Positions 5,601 to 14,542 of a stretch of DNA of 14,907 nt are shown here, in pieces. This stretch comes from an uncultured Parabacteroides sp. (GTDB taxonomy: Bacteria; Bacteroidota; Bacteroidia; Bacteroidales; Tannerellaceae). The notes below the pieces were generated by a model. The model made no database searches. It saw nothing but the letters and a program-made list of their open reading frames with translations, and was not told the origin of the DNA. A program made the position numbers and the translations under genes. The stretch spans positions 1 through 14,907 of the forward strand of contig CAKUZF010000051.1 in NCBI GenBank assembly GCA_934718155.1, given 5' to 3'. Position 1 is the stretch's first letter, and the number at the start of each line of letters is the position of its first letter.

Positions 5601-7535
5601 ATGAGTTATCTAAGATTTGACAAGACAGTAATGATAAACCTGGAAGAGTCGTTGACTCGTGAGGTGCTCCGAACGAATCGGTTGGGAGCCTATCACTGCA
5701 CTACTGTCGTTGATTGTAATACCAGGAAATATCACGGACTTCTTGTGATGCCTGTGCCCGCCATTGATGACGACAATCATGTGCTGCTGTCTTCGTTTGA
5801 CGAGACGGTGATTCAGCATGGCGCTGAGTTCAATTTGGGATTGCATAAATACGCCGGCAACAACTTCAGCCCCAAAGGCCATAAGTATATCCGCGAGTAC
5901 AGCTGCGAGACGGTTCCGCGCACGCTTTATCGCGTGGGCGGCGTGATATTCTCGAAAGAGAAGGTGTTCTCGATGTATGAGAACCGCATCCTGATTAAGT
6001 ATACCTTGGAGGATTGCCACTCTGAGACGACGTTGCGCTTCCGCCCCTTCCTGGCGTTCCGCAGCGTGAAGGAGCTGACGCATGCCAACGGCGACGCCAA
6101 CCAGTCGTATCAGGAGGTGACAAACGGAATCAAGACCTGCATGTATCCGGGCTACCCCGAGCTGTATATGCAGTTCAACAAGAAGGTGAAGTTCGTCTAC
6201 GAGCCATATTGGTATAATGGCATCGAGTATCCGAAGGAGCAGGAGAGAGGCTATCCGTATCAGGAGGACCTTTACGTGCCGGGCTACTTCGAGGTGTCGA
6301 TCAAGAAGGGCGAGAGCATCTACTTCAGCGCGGGCGACACGGCCGTGGCTACCACACGCATGAAATCGCTCTACGAGAAGGAGGTGTCGCAGCGCACGCC
6401 GCGCACAAGCTTCTTCAACTGCTTGAAGAACTCCGCTCAGCAGGTCTATTACCGTCCGAACGAAGACGACGCCTACCTCTTGGCCGGCTATCCTTGGTTT
6501 AAGGTTCGTGCGCGCGACCTCTTTATCTCCTTGCCGGGCTGCACGCTCTCGATCGACGACCCTGTTCGCTTCGAGAAGATCATGCACACGGCGGTTCCCG
6601 CCATCCGTGCCTTTATGAAGGAGGGCAAGAGCGACGCCGTTATTCATGAGATTGAGCATCCCGACGTGTTCTTATGGGCCATCTGGGCCATCCAGCAATA
6701 CACCAAGCAGGAGGGCATCGAGAAGGCGCGCATGCTTTATGGGCATATCGTGAAGGAGATCATTGATTATATCCGCGGGCAGCAGCATCCGGCCATGAGG
6801 CTGATGGAGAACGGCCTGCTCTATGCCGACGGACACGACAAGGCGATCACCTGGATGAACTCCACGGTGAACGGCAAGCCGGTTGTTCCCCGCTCGGGCT
6901 ACATCGTCGAGTTCAACGCCTTGTGGTATAACGCCCTCTGCTTCTACACGGAGCTGATGGGAGGCGTGCCCATCGAGGAGCTGGATCCGATCATCAAGCA
7001 GCTTGAGCGTTCGTTCCCCGAAACGTTCGTGAATGGCTTCAACTACCTGTTCGACTCGGTTGACGGCTCGAAGGTGGACTGGAGCGTTCGTCCGAACATG
7101 ATCTTCGCTGTCGCGCTGCCCTATTCGCCGCTGACTCGCTTGCAGAAGCGTGCCGTGGTAGACATCGTGACCAAGGAGCTGCTCACCCCGAAGGGCTTGC
7201 GCTCGTTGAGCCCGAAGAGCGAGGGCTATCGCCCCTATTACGTAGGCCCGCAGTATGAGCGCGACCTGGCCTACCACCAGGGAACGGCTTGGCCTTGGCT
7301 GTTTGGAGCCTATCTGGAGGCTTACCTGCGTGTGTTTGGCAGAGGAGGCGTTGCTTTTGCCGAGCGTATGCTGATAAGCATGGAGGAGGAGATGACGCTG
7401 CACTGCATCGGCACGATCCCAGAGTTGTTCGACGGCAACCCGCCTTTCACGGGCCGTGGCGCCGTGTCGTTCACGATGAGTGTCTCCGCCATCCTCCGCG
7501 TAGTGGAATTGTTGAAGAAGTATAACGCCGAATAA
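5601..7535 (+). CDS. Glycogen debranching enzyme (amylo-alpha-1,6-glucosidase, GH133 type)
   Basis: A 644-residue cytoplasmic protein. The N-terminal domain (about 1-270; LGAYHCTTVVDCNTRKYHGLLV) is the beta-sandwich found in bacterial and archaeal debranching enzymes. The C-terminal (alpha/alpha)6-barrel (about 290-640) carries the family marks SVRPN (from W494), YERDLAYHQGTAWPW (YHQG from 558) and IPELFDGNPP. It would remove alpha-1,6-linked stubs from glycogen or limit dextrin. The last motif reads FDGN followed by GRGAVSFTMSV, where many GH133 proteins have FDGD and GCxAQAW; this may be a lineage form. It is the first gene of an operon, ending 15 bp before the glycosyltransferase and preceded by a strong promoter. 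Function is well supported; the direction of net flux (build-up or breakdown) is not visible. Confidence 0.9.
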   Translation: MSYLRFDKTVMINLEESLTREVLRTNRLGAYHCTTVVDCNTRKYHGLLVMPVPAIDDDNHVLLSSFDETVIQHGAEFNLGLHKYAGNNFSPKGHKYIREYSCETVPRTLYRVGGVIFSKEKVFSMYENRILIKYTLEDCHSETTLRFRPFLAFRSVKELTHANGDANQSYQEVTNGIKTCMYPGYPELYMQFNKKVKFVYEPYWYNGIEYPKEQERGYPYQEDLYVPGYFEVSIKKGESIYFSAGDTAVATTRMKSLYEKEVSQRTPRTSFFNCLKNSAQQVYYRPNEDDAYLLAGYPWFKVRARDLFISLPGCTLSIDDPVRFEKIMHTAVPAIRAFMKEGKSDAVIHEIEHPDVFLWAIWAIQQYTKQEGIEKARMLYGHIVKEIIDYIRGQQHPAMRLMENGLLYADGHDKAITWMNSTVNGKPVVPRSGYIVEFNALWYNALCFYTELMGGVPIEELDPIIKQLERSFPETFVNGFNYLFDSVDGSKVDWSVRPNMIFAVALPYSPLTRLQKRAVVDIVTKELLTPKGLRSLSPKSEGYRPYYVGPQYERDLAYHQGTAWPWLFGAYLEAYLRVFGRGGVAFAERMLISMEEEMTLHCIGTIPELFDGNPPFTGRGAVSFTMSVSAILRVVELLKKYNAE

Positions 7536-7550
7536 AACGAAAGATTCTAT

Positions 7551-8822
7551 ATGAAAGCATTGATGTTTGGATGGGAATTCCCTCCTCATATCTTGGGCGG
7601 TTTAGGAACGGCCAGCTTCGGACTGACACGAGGCATGGCGATGCAGCCCGATATGGATATTACTTTTTGCATCCCGAAGCCATGGGGCGATGAGGACCAA
7701 AGCTTCTTGAAGATCGTGGGCGTCAACCATGTGCCTGTAGTTTGGAAGGATGTGGATCGCGACCGTGTGGAGAAGGAGATGAACAAAGCGGGCATGAACG
7801 CGGAGCAATACTTCCGCTATCGCGATCATATCTATGCCGACTTCAGCTATCGCCATGTCGATGAACTGGGCTGCATGGAGTTCTCGGGCCGCTACCCCGA
7901 CAACTTGTTGGAGGAGATCAACAACTATTCGATCGTGGCAGGCGTGATTGCCCGCTCGGAGCAGTTCGACATTATTCATGCGCACGATTGGCTGACCTAT
8001 CCCGCTGGCATCCATGCCAAGCAGGTGTCGGGCAAGCCGCTGGTGATCCATGTGCACGCCACCGACTACGACCGTAGCCGTGGCAATGTGAACCCCGACG
8101 TGTATGCCATCGAGAAGAATGGTATGGACAACGCCGACCACATCATCACGGTGTCGAACCTGACTCGCCAAACGGTGATCGAGAAGTATCACCAAGATCC
8201 GGCCAAGGTGACGACCGTTCACAACGCCGTGGAGCCGTTGAGCCCCGAGATCTTGGCCATCCAAGACAAGAAGGGCGTGAAAGACAAGGTGATCACCTTC
8301 TTGGGCCGTATCACCATGCAGAAGGGCCCCGAATACTTCGTGGAGGCCGCAGCCAAGGTGTTGGCCAAGGCGCCCCACGCGCGCTTCGTGATGGCTGGTA
8401 GTGGCGACATGATGAACCAGATGATTCGATTGGCCGCCGCACGCAACATCTCCGACCGTTTCCACTTCACGGGCTTCATGAAAGGAAAGCAGGTGTATGA
8501 GGTGCTGAAAGCCAGCGATGTGTATGTGATGCCTTCGGTGTCGGAACCGTTTGGTATCTCGCCCTTGGAGGCCATGCAATGTGGCGTGCCGAGCATCATC
8601 TCGAAGCAATCGGGTTGTGCCGAGATTCTGGATTACGCGGTGAAGGTGGACTATTGGGACATCGAGGCCTTGGCCGACGCCATGTATTCGATCATCACCT
8701 ATCCGGCTATGCACGAGTTCCTGAAGGTGGAGGGCAAGCGCGAGGTAGACAACATCAAGTGGGAGTATGCCGGCCAGAAGGTGCGTCGCATCTACGACAT
8801 GGTGATTGATAGTAAAAAGTAA
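7551..8822 (+). CDS. Glycosyltransferase family 4 protein, glycogen-synthase-like
   Basis: A 423-residue GT-B enzyme. The N-terminal lobe starts with MFGWEFPPHILGGLG, the glycine-rich acceptor/donor loop of starch-synthase-like enzymes (G16-G17), and has HAHDW at 143-147. The C-terminal lobe has GRITMQKG (R253, K258, donor phosphate binding) and EPFGISPLE (E332 to E340, the EX7E motif). It is therefore a retaining transferase using a nucleotide-sugar, most likely UDP- or ADP-glucose, and the likely chain-elongating enzyme of this operon. No separate classical glgA or glgC is in view. It has no signal or membrane segment. It lies 15 bp after the debranching gene and 36 bp before the GH57 gene. 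Specificity for glucan synthesis is inferred from the motifs and neighbours; another GT4 activity is possible. Confidence 0.88.
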   Translation: MKALMFGWEFPPHILGGLGTASFGLTRGMAMQPDMDITFCIPKPWGDEDQSFLKIVGVNHVPVVWKDVDRDRVEKEMNKAGMNAEQYFRYRDHIYADFSYRHVDELGCMEFSGRYPDNLLEEINNYSIVAGVIARSEQFDIIHAHDWLTYPAGIHAKQVSGKPLVIHVHATDYDRSRGNVNPDVYAIEKNGMDNADHIITVSNLTRQTVIEKYHQDPAKVTTVHNAVEPLSPEILAIQDKKGVKDKVITFLGRITMQKGPEYFVEAAAKVLAKAPHARFVMAGSGDMMNQMIRLAAARNISDRFHFTGFMKGKQVYEVLKASDVYVMPSVSEPFGISPLEAMQCGVPSIISKQSGCAEILDYAVKVDYWDIEALADAMYSIITYPAMHEFLKVEGKREVDNIKWEYAGQKVRRIYDMVIDSKK

Positions 8823-8858
8823 TATTAACGACAAGACAAGCATAAAACGAATAAGAAT

Positions 8859-10160
8859 ATGAAAACGATCTGTTTCTATTTTCAGATACATCAACCGTTC
8901 CGTTTGAAGAGATATCGCTTCTTCGACATTGGTAACGATCACTACTACTATGATGATTTCCAGAACGAGGAGATCATTCGCCGCATCGCCGAGCAGTGCT
9001 ACCTGCCGGCCAATCGCACGATCCTTGAGATGATCAAGACAAGTGGCGGCAAGTTTAAGGTGGCCTTCTCGATCTCGGGCGTGGCTTTGGAGCAGATGGA
9101 GATCTACACACCGGAGGTGATCGACAGCTTCAAGGAGCTGGCCGCTACGGGCAACGTGGAGTTCCTCTCAGAGACCTATGCCCACTCATTGGCCTCGTTG
9201 GGCGACCCCGAGGAGTTCAAACACCAGATCGAGAAGCAGGAGGATAAGATCAAGACGCTGTTTGGCGTGAAGCCGAAGGTGTTCCGCAACACGGAGTTGA
9301 TCTATTCCGACGACATCTCGGCCATGGTGGCAGAGATGGGCTATAAGGGCATGCTGACCGAGGGTGCCAAGCACATCCTGGGATGGAAGAGCCCGAACTA
9401 TATGTATAACTCGTGCGTGGCTCCGAAGCTGAACTTGCTGCTGAAGAACGACCGTTTCAGCGAAGACCTCTCGTCTCGCTTCAACGACTACAGCTGGAAT
9501 GAGTATCCGCTGACTGCCGATAAGTATATGTCGTGGATTGCCGAGACTCCCGAGTCGGAGCAGGTGATCAACCTCTTTATGAACTATGAGGTGCTGGGCT
9601 CTTTGCATCCCGCTTCGACTGGCATCTTCGACTTCTTCAAGGCGTTGCCTCGCTTCGCGGCCGAGAAGGGCATCAGCTTCTCAACGCCGTCGGAGGTGTT
9701 CTCGCTGTTGAAGCCGGTCGATTCTATCTCAGTGCCTTACCCCATGTCGTGGGTGGACGAAGAGAGAGACTGCAGCTCTTGGCTGGGCAACGTGTTGCAG
9801 CAGGAGGCTTTCCGCAAGATCAACGAGATTGGCGCGCGTGTACGCCTGTCGCAGACACGCCGCATCCGTCAGGACTGGTATTACCTGCAGAGCAGCGACC
9901 ACTTCTACTATATGAGTACGAAGCACATGGGCCAGGGTGGCTTCAGCCCCTACGACAATCCGTATGACGCGTTCAACAACTATATGAATGTGTTGTCAGA
10001 CTTCATTATCCGTGTGAACGCCGAGTTCCCCGAGAGCATCGAGAACGAGGAGTTGAACGCATTGCTCTCTACCATCAAGAATCAGGGTGAGGAGATCGAG
10101 CAGTTGCAGAAGGAGCTGGATAAGTATAAGAAGAAGGCTAATGCGACAAAGAAGAAGTAG
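8859..10160 (+). CDS. GH57 alpha-amylase-like protein with Asn at the acid/base position
   Basis: A 433-residue protein of family GH57, close to the alpha-amylase-type members. Region 1 is HQPFR (11-15), region 2 GNVEFLSETYAHS (98-110), and region 3 VFRNTELIY (141-149) with Glu146 as the expected nucleophile. Region 4 reads LFMNYEVLGS (239-248). The family usually has DYE there, with Asp as acid/base, so this protein has Asn242 (codon AAC, 9582-9584) and has also lost the usual TFGEH continuation. It may be weakly active, transglycosylating or a binding/regulatory protein. GH57 homologues lacking catalytic residues are known as alpha-amylase-like proteins. The C-terminal tail (about 404-433) is a Lys/Glu-rich helix ending KKK, perhaps a short coiled coil. 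It is cytoplasmic and the last gene of the operon, followed by a terminator. Confidence 0.92.
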   Translation: MKTICFYFQIHQPFRLKRYRFFDIGNDHYYYDDFQNEEIIRRIAEQCYLPANRTILEMIKTSGGKFKVAFSISGVALEQMEIYTPEVIDSFKELAATGNVEFLSETYAHSLASLGDPEEFKHQIEKQEDKIKTLFGVKPKVFRNTELIYSDDISAMVAEMGYKGMLTEGAKHILGWKSPNYMYNSCVAPKLNLLLKNDRFSEDLSSRFNDYSWNEYPLTADKYMSWIAETPESEQVINLFMNYEVLGSLHPASTGIFDFFKALPRFAAEKGISFSTPSEVFSLLKPVDSISVPYPMSWVDEERDCSSWLGNVLQQEAFRKINEIGARVRLSQTRRIRQDWYYLQSSDHFYYMSTKHMGQGGFSPYDNPYDAFNNYMNVLSDFIIRVNAEFPESIENEELNALLSTIKNQGEEIEQLQKELDKYKKKANATKKK

Positions 10161-10218
10161 GTTCCTATTCGATCGTATATATTAGTGAACATTTATTAGT
10201 GTTATATTGCTTCTACGT

Positions 10219-10253
10219 AAGGGTGGCTCGTGAAGAGTCGCCCTTGCTTTTTT
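10219..10253 (+). terminator. Rho-independent terminator of the alpha-glucan operon
   Basis: An 11-bp stem (10219-10229 with 10235-10245, two G-U pairs), a 5-nt loop GTGAA, then GC and six T residues. It lies 59 bp after the GH57 stop and just before the M64 gene. Confidence 0.85.
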
Positions 10254-10276
10254 GTAAATCAAAGAAAACTTAGTGT

Positions 10277-11557
10277 ATGAAGAATAAATACGTTTTATTG
10301 CTTATAGGCCTCATGATGGCCTTATCCGTGCAGGCACAGGCTTTTGGCGATTATTTCGCTGAGAAGACGTTGCGCCTCGACTATCTTTTCGTAGGCGACC
10401 AGCGCCATCAGGCGATCGCCCTTCGTGAGCTCTCCTCGCTGCCGGGCTGGGCGGGCCGCCGGAGCCATATGGACGAGTTGCCGCTGAGGGGCAACGGGCA
10501 GATCCATGTGCGCGACAAGGCTTCGGGCCGCGAGATCTATTGCACCTCTTTCTCCTCGCTTTTCCAGGAATGGCTTGAGACCGACGAGTCTGCTGCGCTG
10601 GAGAAGGGCTTCGAGAACACCTTCTTGGTGCCGTTTCCCCTCCGTCCCGTCGAGATAGAGGCTGTTCTTTTCGATTCGAAAGGGAAGGTGGCAACCTCGG
10701 TGCGCCACACGGTAGATCCTTCCGATGTGCTGATCCGCCAGAAAGGGCTGGCCACCGTTGCTCCTCATAAGTATATCTGGAAAGGGGGCGATGAGAAACG
10801 GTGTATCGACGTGGCCATCTTGGCCGAGGGCTACACCGAGCAGGAGATGGATCGCTTCTATGCCGATGCCGAGGTGGCTTGCGAGAGCCTCTTCAACCAT
10901 GAGCCGTTTGGCTCGATGAAAGATCGGTTTAATATCGTGGCCGTGGCCGTTCCCTCGCGGGATAGCGGCGTTAGTGTGCCTCGCCTGGGCGAGTGGAAGC
11001 AGACGGCATTCAGCTCTCATTTCAGCACCTTCTATTCCGATCGTTACCTGACAACCAGCAATGTGCGTGCCATCAACGACGCATTGGCCGGCATTCCCTA
11101 TGAGCATATCATCATCTTGGCCAATACCGATGAGTATGGCGGTGGCGGCATCTACAACGCCTATACGTTGACCACGGCTCACCACAAGGATTTCCGCCCC
11201 GTGGTGGTGCATGAGTTTGGGCATAGCTTTGGCGGCTTGGCCGACGAGTATTTCTACGAGAACGACACGATGACCGACACGACCCCCTTGGACGTGGAGC
11301 CTTGGGAGCAAAACATCACCACCTTGGTGGATTTCGGATCGAAGTGGAAGGATATGCTGAAGAAAGGCACGCCCATCCCAACCCTCGTGAAGGATAGCGA
11401 GAAGTATCCCGTAGGCGTTTACGAGGGCGGCGGCTATTCCACCAAGGGCGTTTATCGCCCGGTTGATTACTGCCGTATGCGTGTAAACAATGTGCCTGCC
11501 TTTTGTCCGGTCTGCCAGCGTGCCCTGCAGCGGTTGATCGATTTCTACACACGTTAA
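10277..11557 (+). CDS. Secreted M64 (IgA-peptidase-type) metallopeptidase
   Basis: A 426-residue protein with a signal peptide (MKNKY, a hydrophobic run, cleavage near A20 or A22), so exported to the periplasm or beyond. The N-terminal M64_N beta-domain spans about 25-150. The catalytic domain has the zinc motif HEFGHSFGGLADEY from H312 (H312, E313, H316) and, later, YCRMRVNNVPAFCPVCQRAL (398-417) with Cys399, Cys410 and Cys413, typical of M64. The family name comes from a Clostridium enzyme that cleaves IgA; Bacteroidales members are common and mostly uncharacterised, so IgA cleavage should not be assumed. There is no lipoprotein box. It stands alone, 24 bp after a terminator. No clear promoter of its own is visible, so it may rely on read-through or a non-consensus promoter. 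Confidence 0.93.
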   Translation: MKNKYVLLLIGLMMALSVQAQAFGDYFAEKTLRLDYLFVGDQRHQAIALRELSSLPGWAGRRSHMDELPLRGNGQIHVRDKASGREIYCTSFSSLFQEWLETDESAALEKGFENTFLVPFPLRPVEIEAVLFDSKGKVATSVRHTVDPSDVLIRQKGLATVAPHKYIWKGGDEKRCIDVAILAEGYTEQEMDRFYADAEVACESLFNHEPFGSMKDRFNIVAVAVPSRDSGVSVPRLGEWKQTAFSSHFSTFYSDRYLTTSNVRAINDALAGIPYEHIIILANTDEYGGGGIYNAYTLTTAHHKDFRPVVVHEFGHSFGGLADEYFYENDTMTDTTPLDVEPWEQNITTLVDFGSKWKDMLKKGTPIPTLVKDSEKYPVGVYEGGGYSTKGVYRPVDYCRMRVNNVPAFCPVCQRALQRLIDFYTR

Positions 11558-11602
11558 AGGCCCTGTTTTAGCCTTTCCAAGTGAACAGTTATTCATTAGT
11601 CG

Positions 11603-11666
11603 AGCCGCAAGCTTGCGAGTAGGGGTATTCGTAAGCTTGCGGCTTGACAAGCCGTAAGCTTATGAG
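11603..11666. repeat. Three AAGCTT-centred repeats, two forming a hairpin
   Basis: AGCCGCAAGCTTGCG (11603-11617) and CGTAAGCTTGCGGCT (11630-11644) are inverted copies that pair over 15 bp with one weak position, around a 12-nt loop. A third, looser copy, AGCCGTAAGCTTATGAG, follows at 11650-11666. It lies about 46 bp after the M64 stop, so the hairpin may end that transcript, though no T-run follows. Confidence 0.6.
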
Positions 11667-11946
11667 TTTAGCAGCCTCCAACAGCTCCTTGTCGCTCGTT
11701 GGCTTAAGACGCTTTATTTGTTTCTGAGTCTTCCTGCATAAAAGCAATTGCTTTCTCAGTTAGAAAGACTGATATTAATAGATGGCGTTATTTAATACTT
11801 TGGAATACATGGGATTATTCTTAAAAATCCACATTTCTTATTAAGATGATGTGATAAGATTAGGTGATTGTTAAGTCGAAAGTTGTTAATGTTCTATAAA
11901 TTAGGGGGGGAGTGTTACTGTTGCGTTGTATTTGTTTTTTTCGTGC

Positions 11947-11954
11947 TATATTTG
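11947..11954 (+). promoter_or_regulatory. Probable -7 element for the ABC permease gene
   Basis: TATATTTG matches TAnnTTTG exactly, about 29 bp before the ATG. TTG at 11926-11928 is 18 bp upstream, slightly closer than usual for a -33 element. Confidence 0.5.
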
Positions 11955-11983
11955 AAAATGGTTTATGATTTAAAATTGTCTCT

Positions 11984-14344
11984 ATGCTTTTACATTATAT
12001 AAAACTTTCTTTGCGTTTCATAAAGAAGTCGTTCCCTCAATACATGGTTGGAATCATGGGGGTTTCTTTCGCTGTTTCTTGCTTGGTCTTATCTTTGTAC
12101 TGGGTGGATTTTGAGTCTTCATTTGATGGATTTTATCCTGATGCTGATTGTATTTATAGAATATACACCTATGAAAAAGACTCTGGAAAGACAAATACTG
12201 GAGCATCAAAAACGGTGGAGAGAAAATTGTGTGGAAAATATTCAAATATAGAAGCTTCTACAACACTAATGCGTGGAGATGAGAATTGCTCCACTCCGGA
12301 AATTCCTCATATGAAATTGCGCTTTTTGTATGCAGACAGTTCATTTTTCAATGTGTTTTGTCACTCTGTTATTGTAGGTGATAAAGAGCCTTTATCATCT
12401 GTGAATAATTTAGTTTTGACTGAAAGTGCAGCTGTTCGTTTATTTGGCAGTGTAGATAACGCTATTGGTCAATATGTTCAGTCTAATATGAGAGATGATT
12501 TGCCACCTTATCATGTTACAGCGGTTGTACAAGATCACCCTTCTAATACAAATTTGCCTTATGATGGTCTTGTCTATCATAATATGTTAAAATCGTTCTC
12601 GGAAATGCCTGAACAAGTTCAATGGTCTATAAATTTCATGGAAGTTTATGTAAAGTTCAATCGAAGTGCGGATATAGATAAAATTAAAGATGAAATTTGT
12701 TGTATGGCCTCTGAATCAAACGTTTCTCAGAACGTTGAGATACGTATGGTGAATATTATGGATGTAAGACATTCTTTAGAGGGCAATTCACCATTTAATA
12801 TGAATTTTATTAGATTGTTTGTTTTCTCTGCTATCTTGCTTCTAATATCTTCGCTATTTAATTATTTCAATATACATTATAGCTTAATTAAACAAAGATT
12901 GTCGGAGTTTAAATTGCGCTCTATTAATGGCGCAAAATACAGCCAACTTGTGTCTCAACTGCTTGTCGAGCTGTTAATTACAATGACTATCGCATTTTGT
13001 TTGTCATTGTTCTTGCTGTTTCTTATAAGTCCGTATTTTAAAAATCTTCTTGAGATAAAAGATTCTACTTCTGATCTATTGAAATTGTCATTTTGCTGCT
13101 TTTTAGCGGTGGCAGTTGCGGTTTTTGCGATAGGCTTGGTTTTGTTTATGCATTTTATCAAAGACTCCTTGTCAATAACACAGATTCAATCCGATCATTC
13201 TGCGAAGTTCAGGAAGATGGCAGTTTCTATTCAGCTTTTCTCTAGTATTACCTTTATTGTTATCGCATTAATAATGATGAGGCAAATGGATTTTTTAATC
13301 CATAAGGACTTAGGGTTTGAGAGTAAAGGATTAATCCGTTTGTCTGGTTTTGTGGATTATTCAGGTGCGGTTGAGGAAAAGCTTGTAGAACGTATCAATT
13401 CTATTCCTTCAGTTTTAAGTATATCGGATGCGAATTTTGAACCGAAGCATCAACCCGATTTAACCTATATGACTAATGATGTGAAATGGCCAGGAGCTCC
13501 TATAGAACGTCCATTGTTTAGTGTGCTTTTTGCGGATGATCAATTTTCAGAAGCCTTTAATCTAACTGTTCTTCAAGGTAATTGGTGGAATAAGGGGCAG
13601 TTTTCTAAGGCTGTTTTAAATGAGGAAGCCGTGCGTAGAATGAACTTGATTGATCCTGTTGGAACAATCATTCAATTGCCGTCAGAGTCAGATCGGTCGG
13701 TTTTGGCAGATTATGAAATTGTTGGTGTTGTTAAAGACTTTCACACATTATCTTTCCGAAATGCAATAGCACCAATGATAATTATTCCTTCTGCATTTTA
13801 CAAATTCAATATTCTGTATATTAGGACGATGGATGGTTTTGAGCCTGACGTGATAAATCAGATTAGAGATGCAGCAGTGGGTGTCGATCCTAGTTTGATA
13901 GACATATCTCTTACCCCTGTTGGTGAGCTGTTTGATCGCCTTAATTATTCTGAACATATTGGATTAAAGATATTTTCTTGGTTGGCCTTTGTATGCTTGG
14001 TAATATCGTTATTAGGAACGTACGCAATTGTTTTATCTTCAACTCAGCGCAGAAGCAGAGAGATTGCTATACGGAAAGTTTTTGGGGCTGATATTCGCAG
14101 TGTTGTGTGGCTGTTTTTAAAAGAATATATCGCATTAGTAGTTATCACAGGCCTTTTGGCGCTTCCTATTGCTTATTTTATTATGGAAAGGTGGTTGCAA
14201 GATTTTGCGTATCACACAAGTATACCTTTGGGGTTGTTGTTGTCTGTTCTTTTGGCTGTGACACTTTTGGTGACAATAGTAGCTCTTAGGCAAATTATAA
14301 GAATGTCAACTAGAAATCCTGCGATAGTAATCAAAAAGGACTAG
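11984..14344 (+). CDS. FtsX/MacB-like ABC transporter permease
   Basis: A 786-residue inner-membrane protein with the double FtsX-type layout: a first helix (about 21-43), a large periplasmic MacB_PCD-like domain, three helices (about 284-393), a fifth helix (about 410-428), a second periplasmic domain, and three final helices (about 665-690, 715-737, 748-772). The second half has the family coupling motif REIAIRKVFGA. The first half has a decayed counterpart, EFKLRSINGA. Such proteins couple cytoplasmic ATP hydrolysis to periplasmic work, often export of peptides or envelope compounds. No ATPase, membrane-fusion partner or regulator is visible, so it is an orphan here or part of a dispersed system. 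The gene is much AT-richer than the genes to its left, hinting at separate origin. The substrate is unknown. Confidence 0.9.
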   Translation: MLLHYIKLSLRFIKKSFPQYMVGIMGVSFAVSCLVLSLYWVDFESSFDGFYPDADCIYRIYTYEKDSGKTNTGASKTVERKLCGKYSNIEASTTLMRGDENCSTPEIPHMKLRFLYADSSFFNVFCHSVIVGDKEPLSSVNNLVLTESAAVRLFGSVDNAIGQYVQSNMRDDLPPYHVTAVVQDHPSNTNLPYDGLVYHNMLKSFSEMPEQVQWSINFMEVYVKFNRSADIDKIKDEICCMASESNVSQNVEIRMVNIMDVRHSLEGNSPFNMNFIRLFVFSAILLLISSLFNYFNIHYSLIKQRLSEFKLRSINGAKYSQLVSQLLVELLITMTIAFCLSLFLLFLISPYFKNLLEIKDSTSDLLKLSFCCFLAVAVAVFAIGLVLFMHFIKDSLSITQIQSDHSAKFRKMAVSIQLFSSITFIVIALIMMRQMDFLIHKDLGFESKGLIRLSGFVDYSGAVEEKLVERINSIPSVLSISDANFEPKHQPDLTYMTNDVKWPGAPIERPLFSVLFADDQFSEAFNLTVLQGNWWNKGQFSKAVLNEEAVRRMNLIDPVGTIIQLPSESDRSVLADYEIVGVVKDFHTLSFRNAIAPMIIIPSAFYKFNILYIRTMDGFEPDVINQIRDAAVGVDPSLIDISLTPVGELFDRLNYSEHIGLKIFSWLAFVCLVISLLGTYAIVLSSTQRRSREIAIRKVFGADIRSVVWLFLKEYIALVVITGLLALPIAYFIMERWLQDFAYHTSIPLGLLLSVLLAVTLLVTIVALRQIIRMSTRNPAIVIKKD

Positions 14345-14401
14345 TTGTTGCGGATGGCATTACACTATCGATAACTGGAGGGTGTAAATTTATTTAGTGA
14401 A

Positions 14402-14434
14402 TTTAACTTGCCGGTAATTTGCTGGCAAGTTAAA
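14402..14434 (+). terminator. Long hairpin after the permease gene
   Basis: A 13-bp stem (14402-14414 with 14422-14434) holding one G-U pair and closing a 7-nt loop, 57 bp after the permease stop. It is followed by A residues rather than T residues on the plus strand, so its role as a terminator is uncertain; an RNA-stability or protein-binding structure is equally possible. Confidence 0.45.
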
Positions 14435-14542
14435 AACAGCGCAAACAAGCATGATATGCTGTAAGAAGATAGAAGACTTTACCATAAAAATGCAAGTATT
14501 CTCCCTAATTCTGTATAAATGATTTATTGAAATTCTATTACT

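Larger units (their letters stand above)
11558..11983. other. Non-coding gap where base composition shifts to AT-rich
   Basis: No gene is supported here. The first third holds a cluster of AAGCTT-centred repeats (11603-11666). From about 11690 the sequence becomes AT-rich and stays so through the permease gene. A small 6-bp hairpin (CTTTCT at 11751-11756 / AGAAAG at 11762-11767) and a promoter-like -7 element (11947-11954) are the only other signals seen. Confidence 0.5.

Noticed and set aside
5610..8942. Long minus-strand frames opposite the debranching and GT4 genes
   Set aside because: They are His, Arg and Leu-rich with no motifs and lie under well-supported plus-strand enzymes.
10322..11650. 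442-codon minus-strand frame opposite the M64 peptidase
   Set aside because: Antisense to a complete signal-peptide-bearing M64 protein; no recognisable domain.
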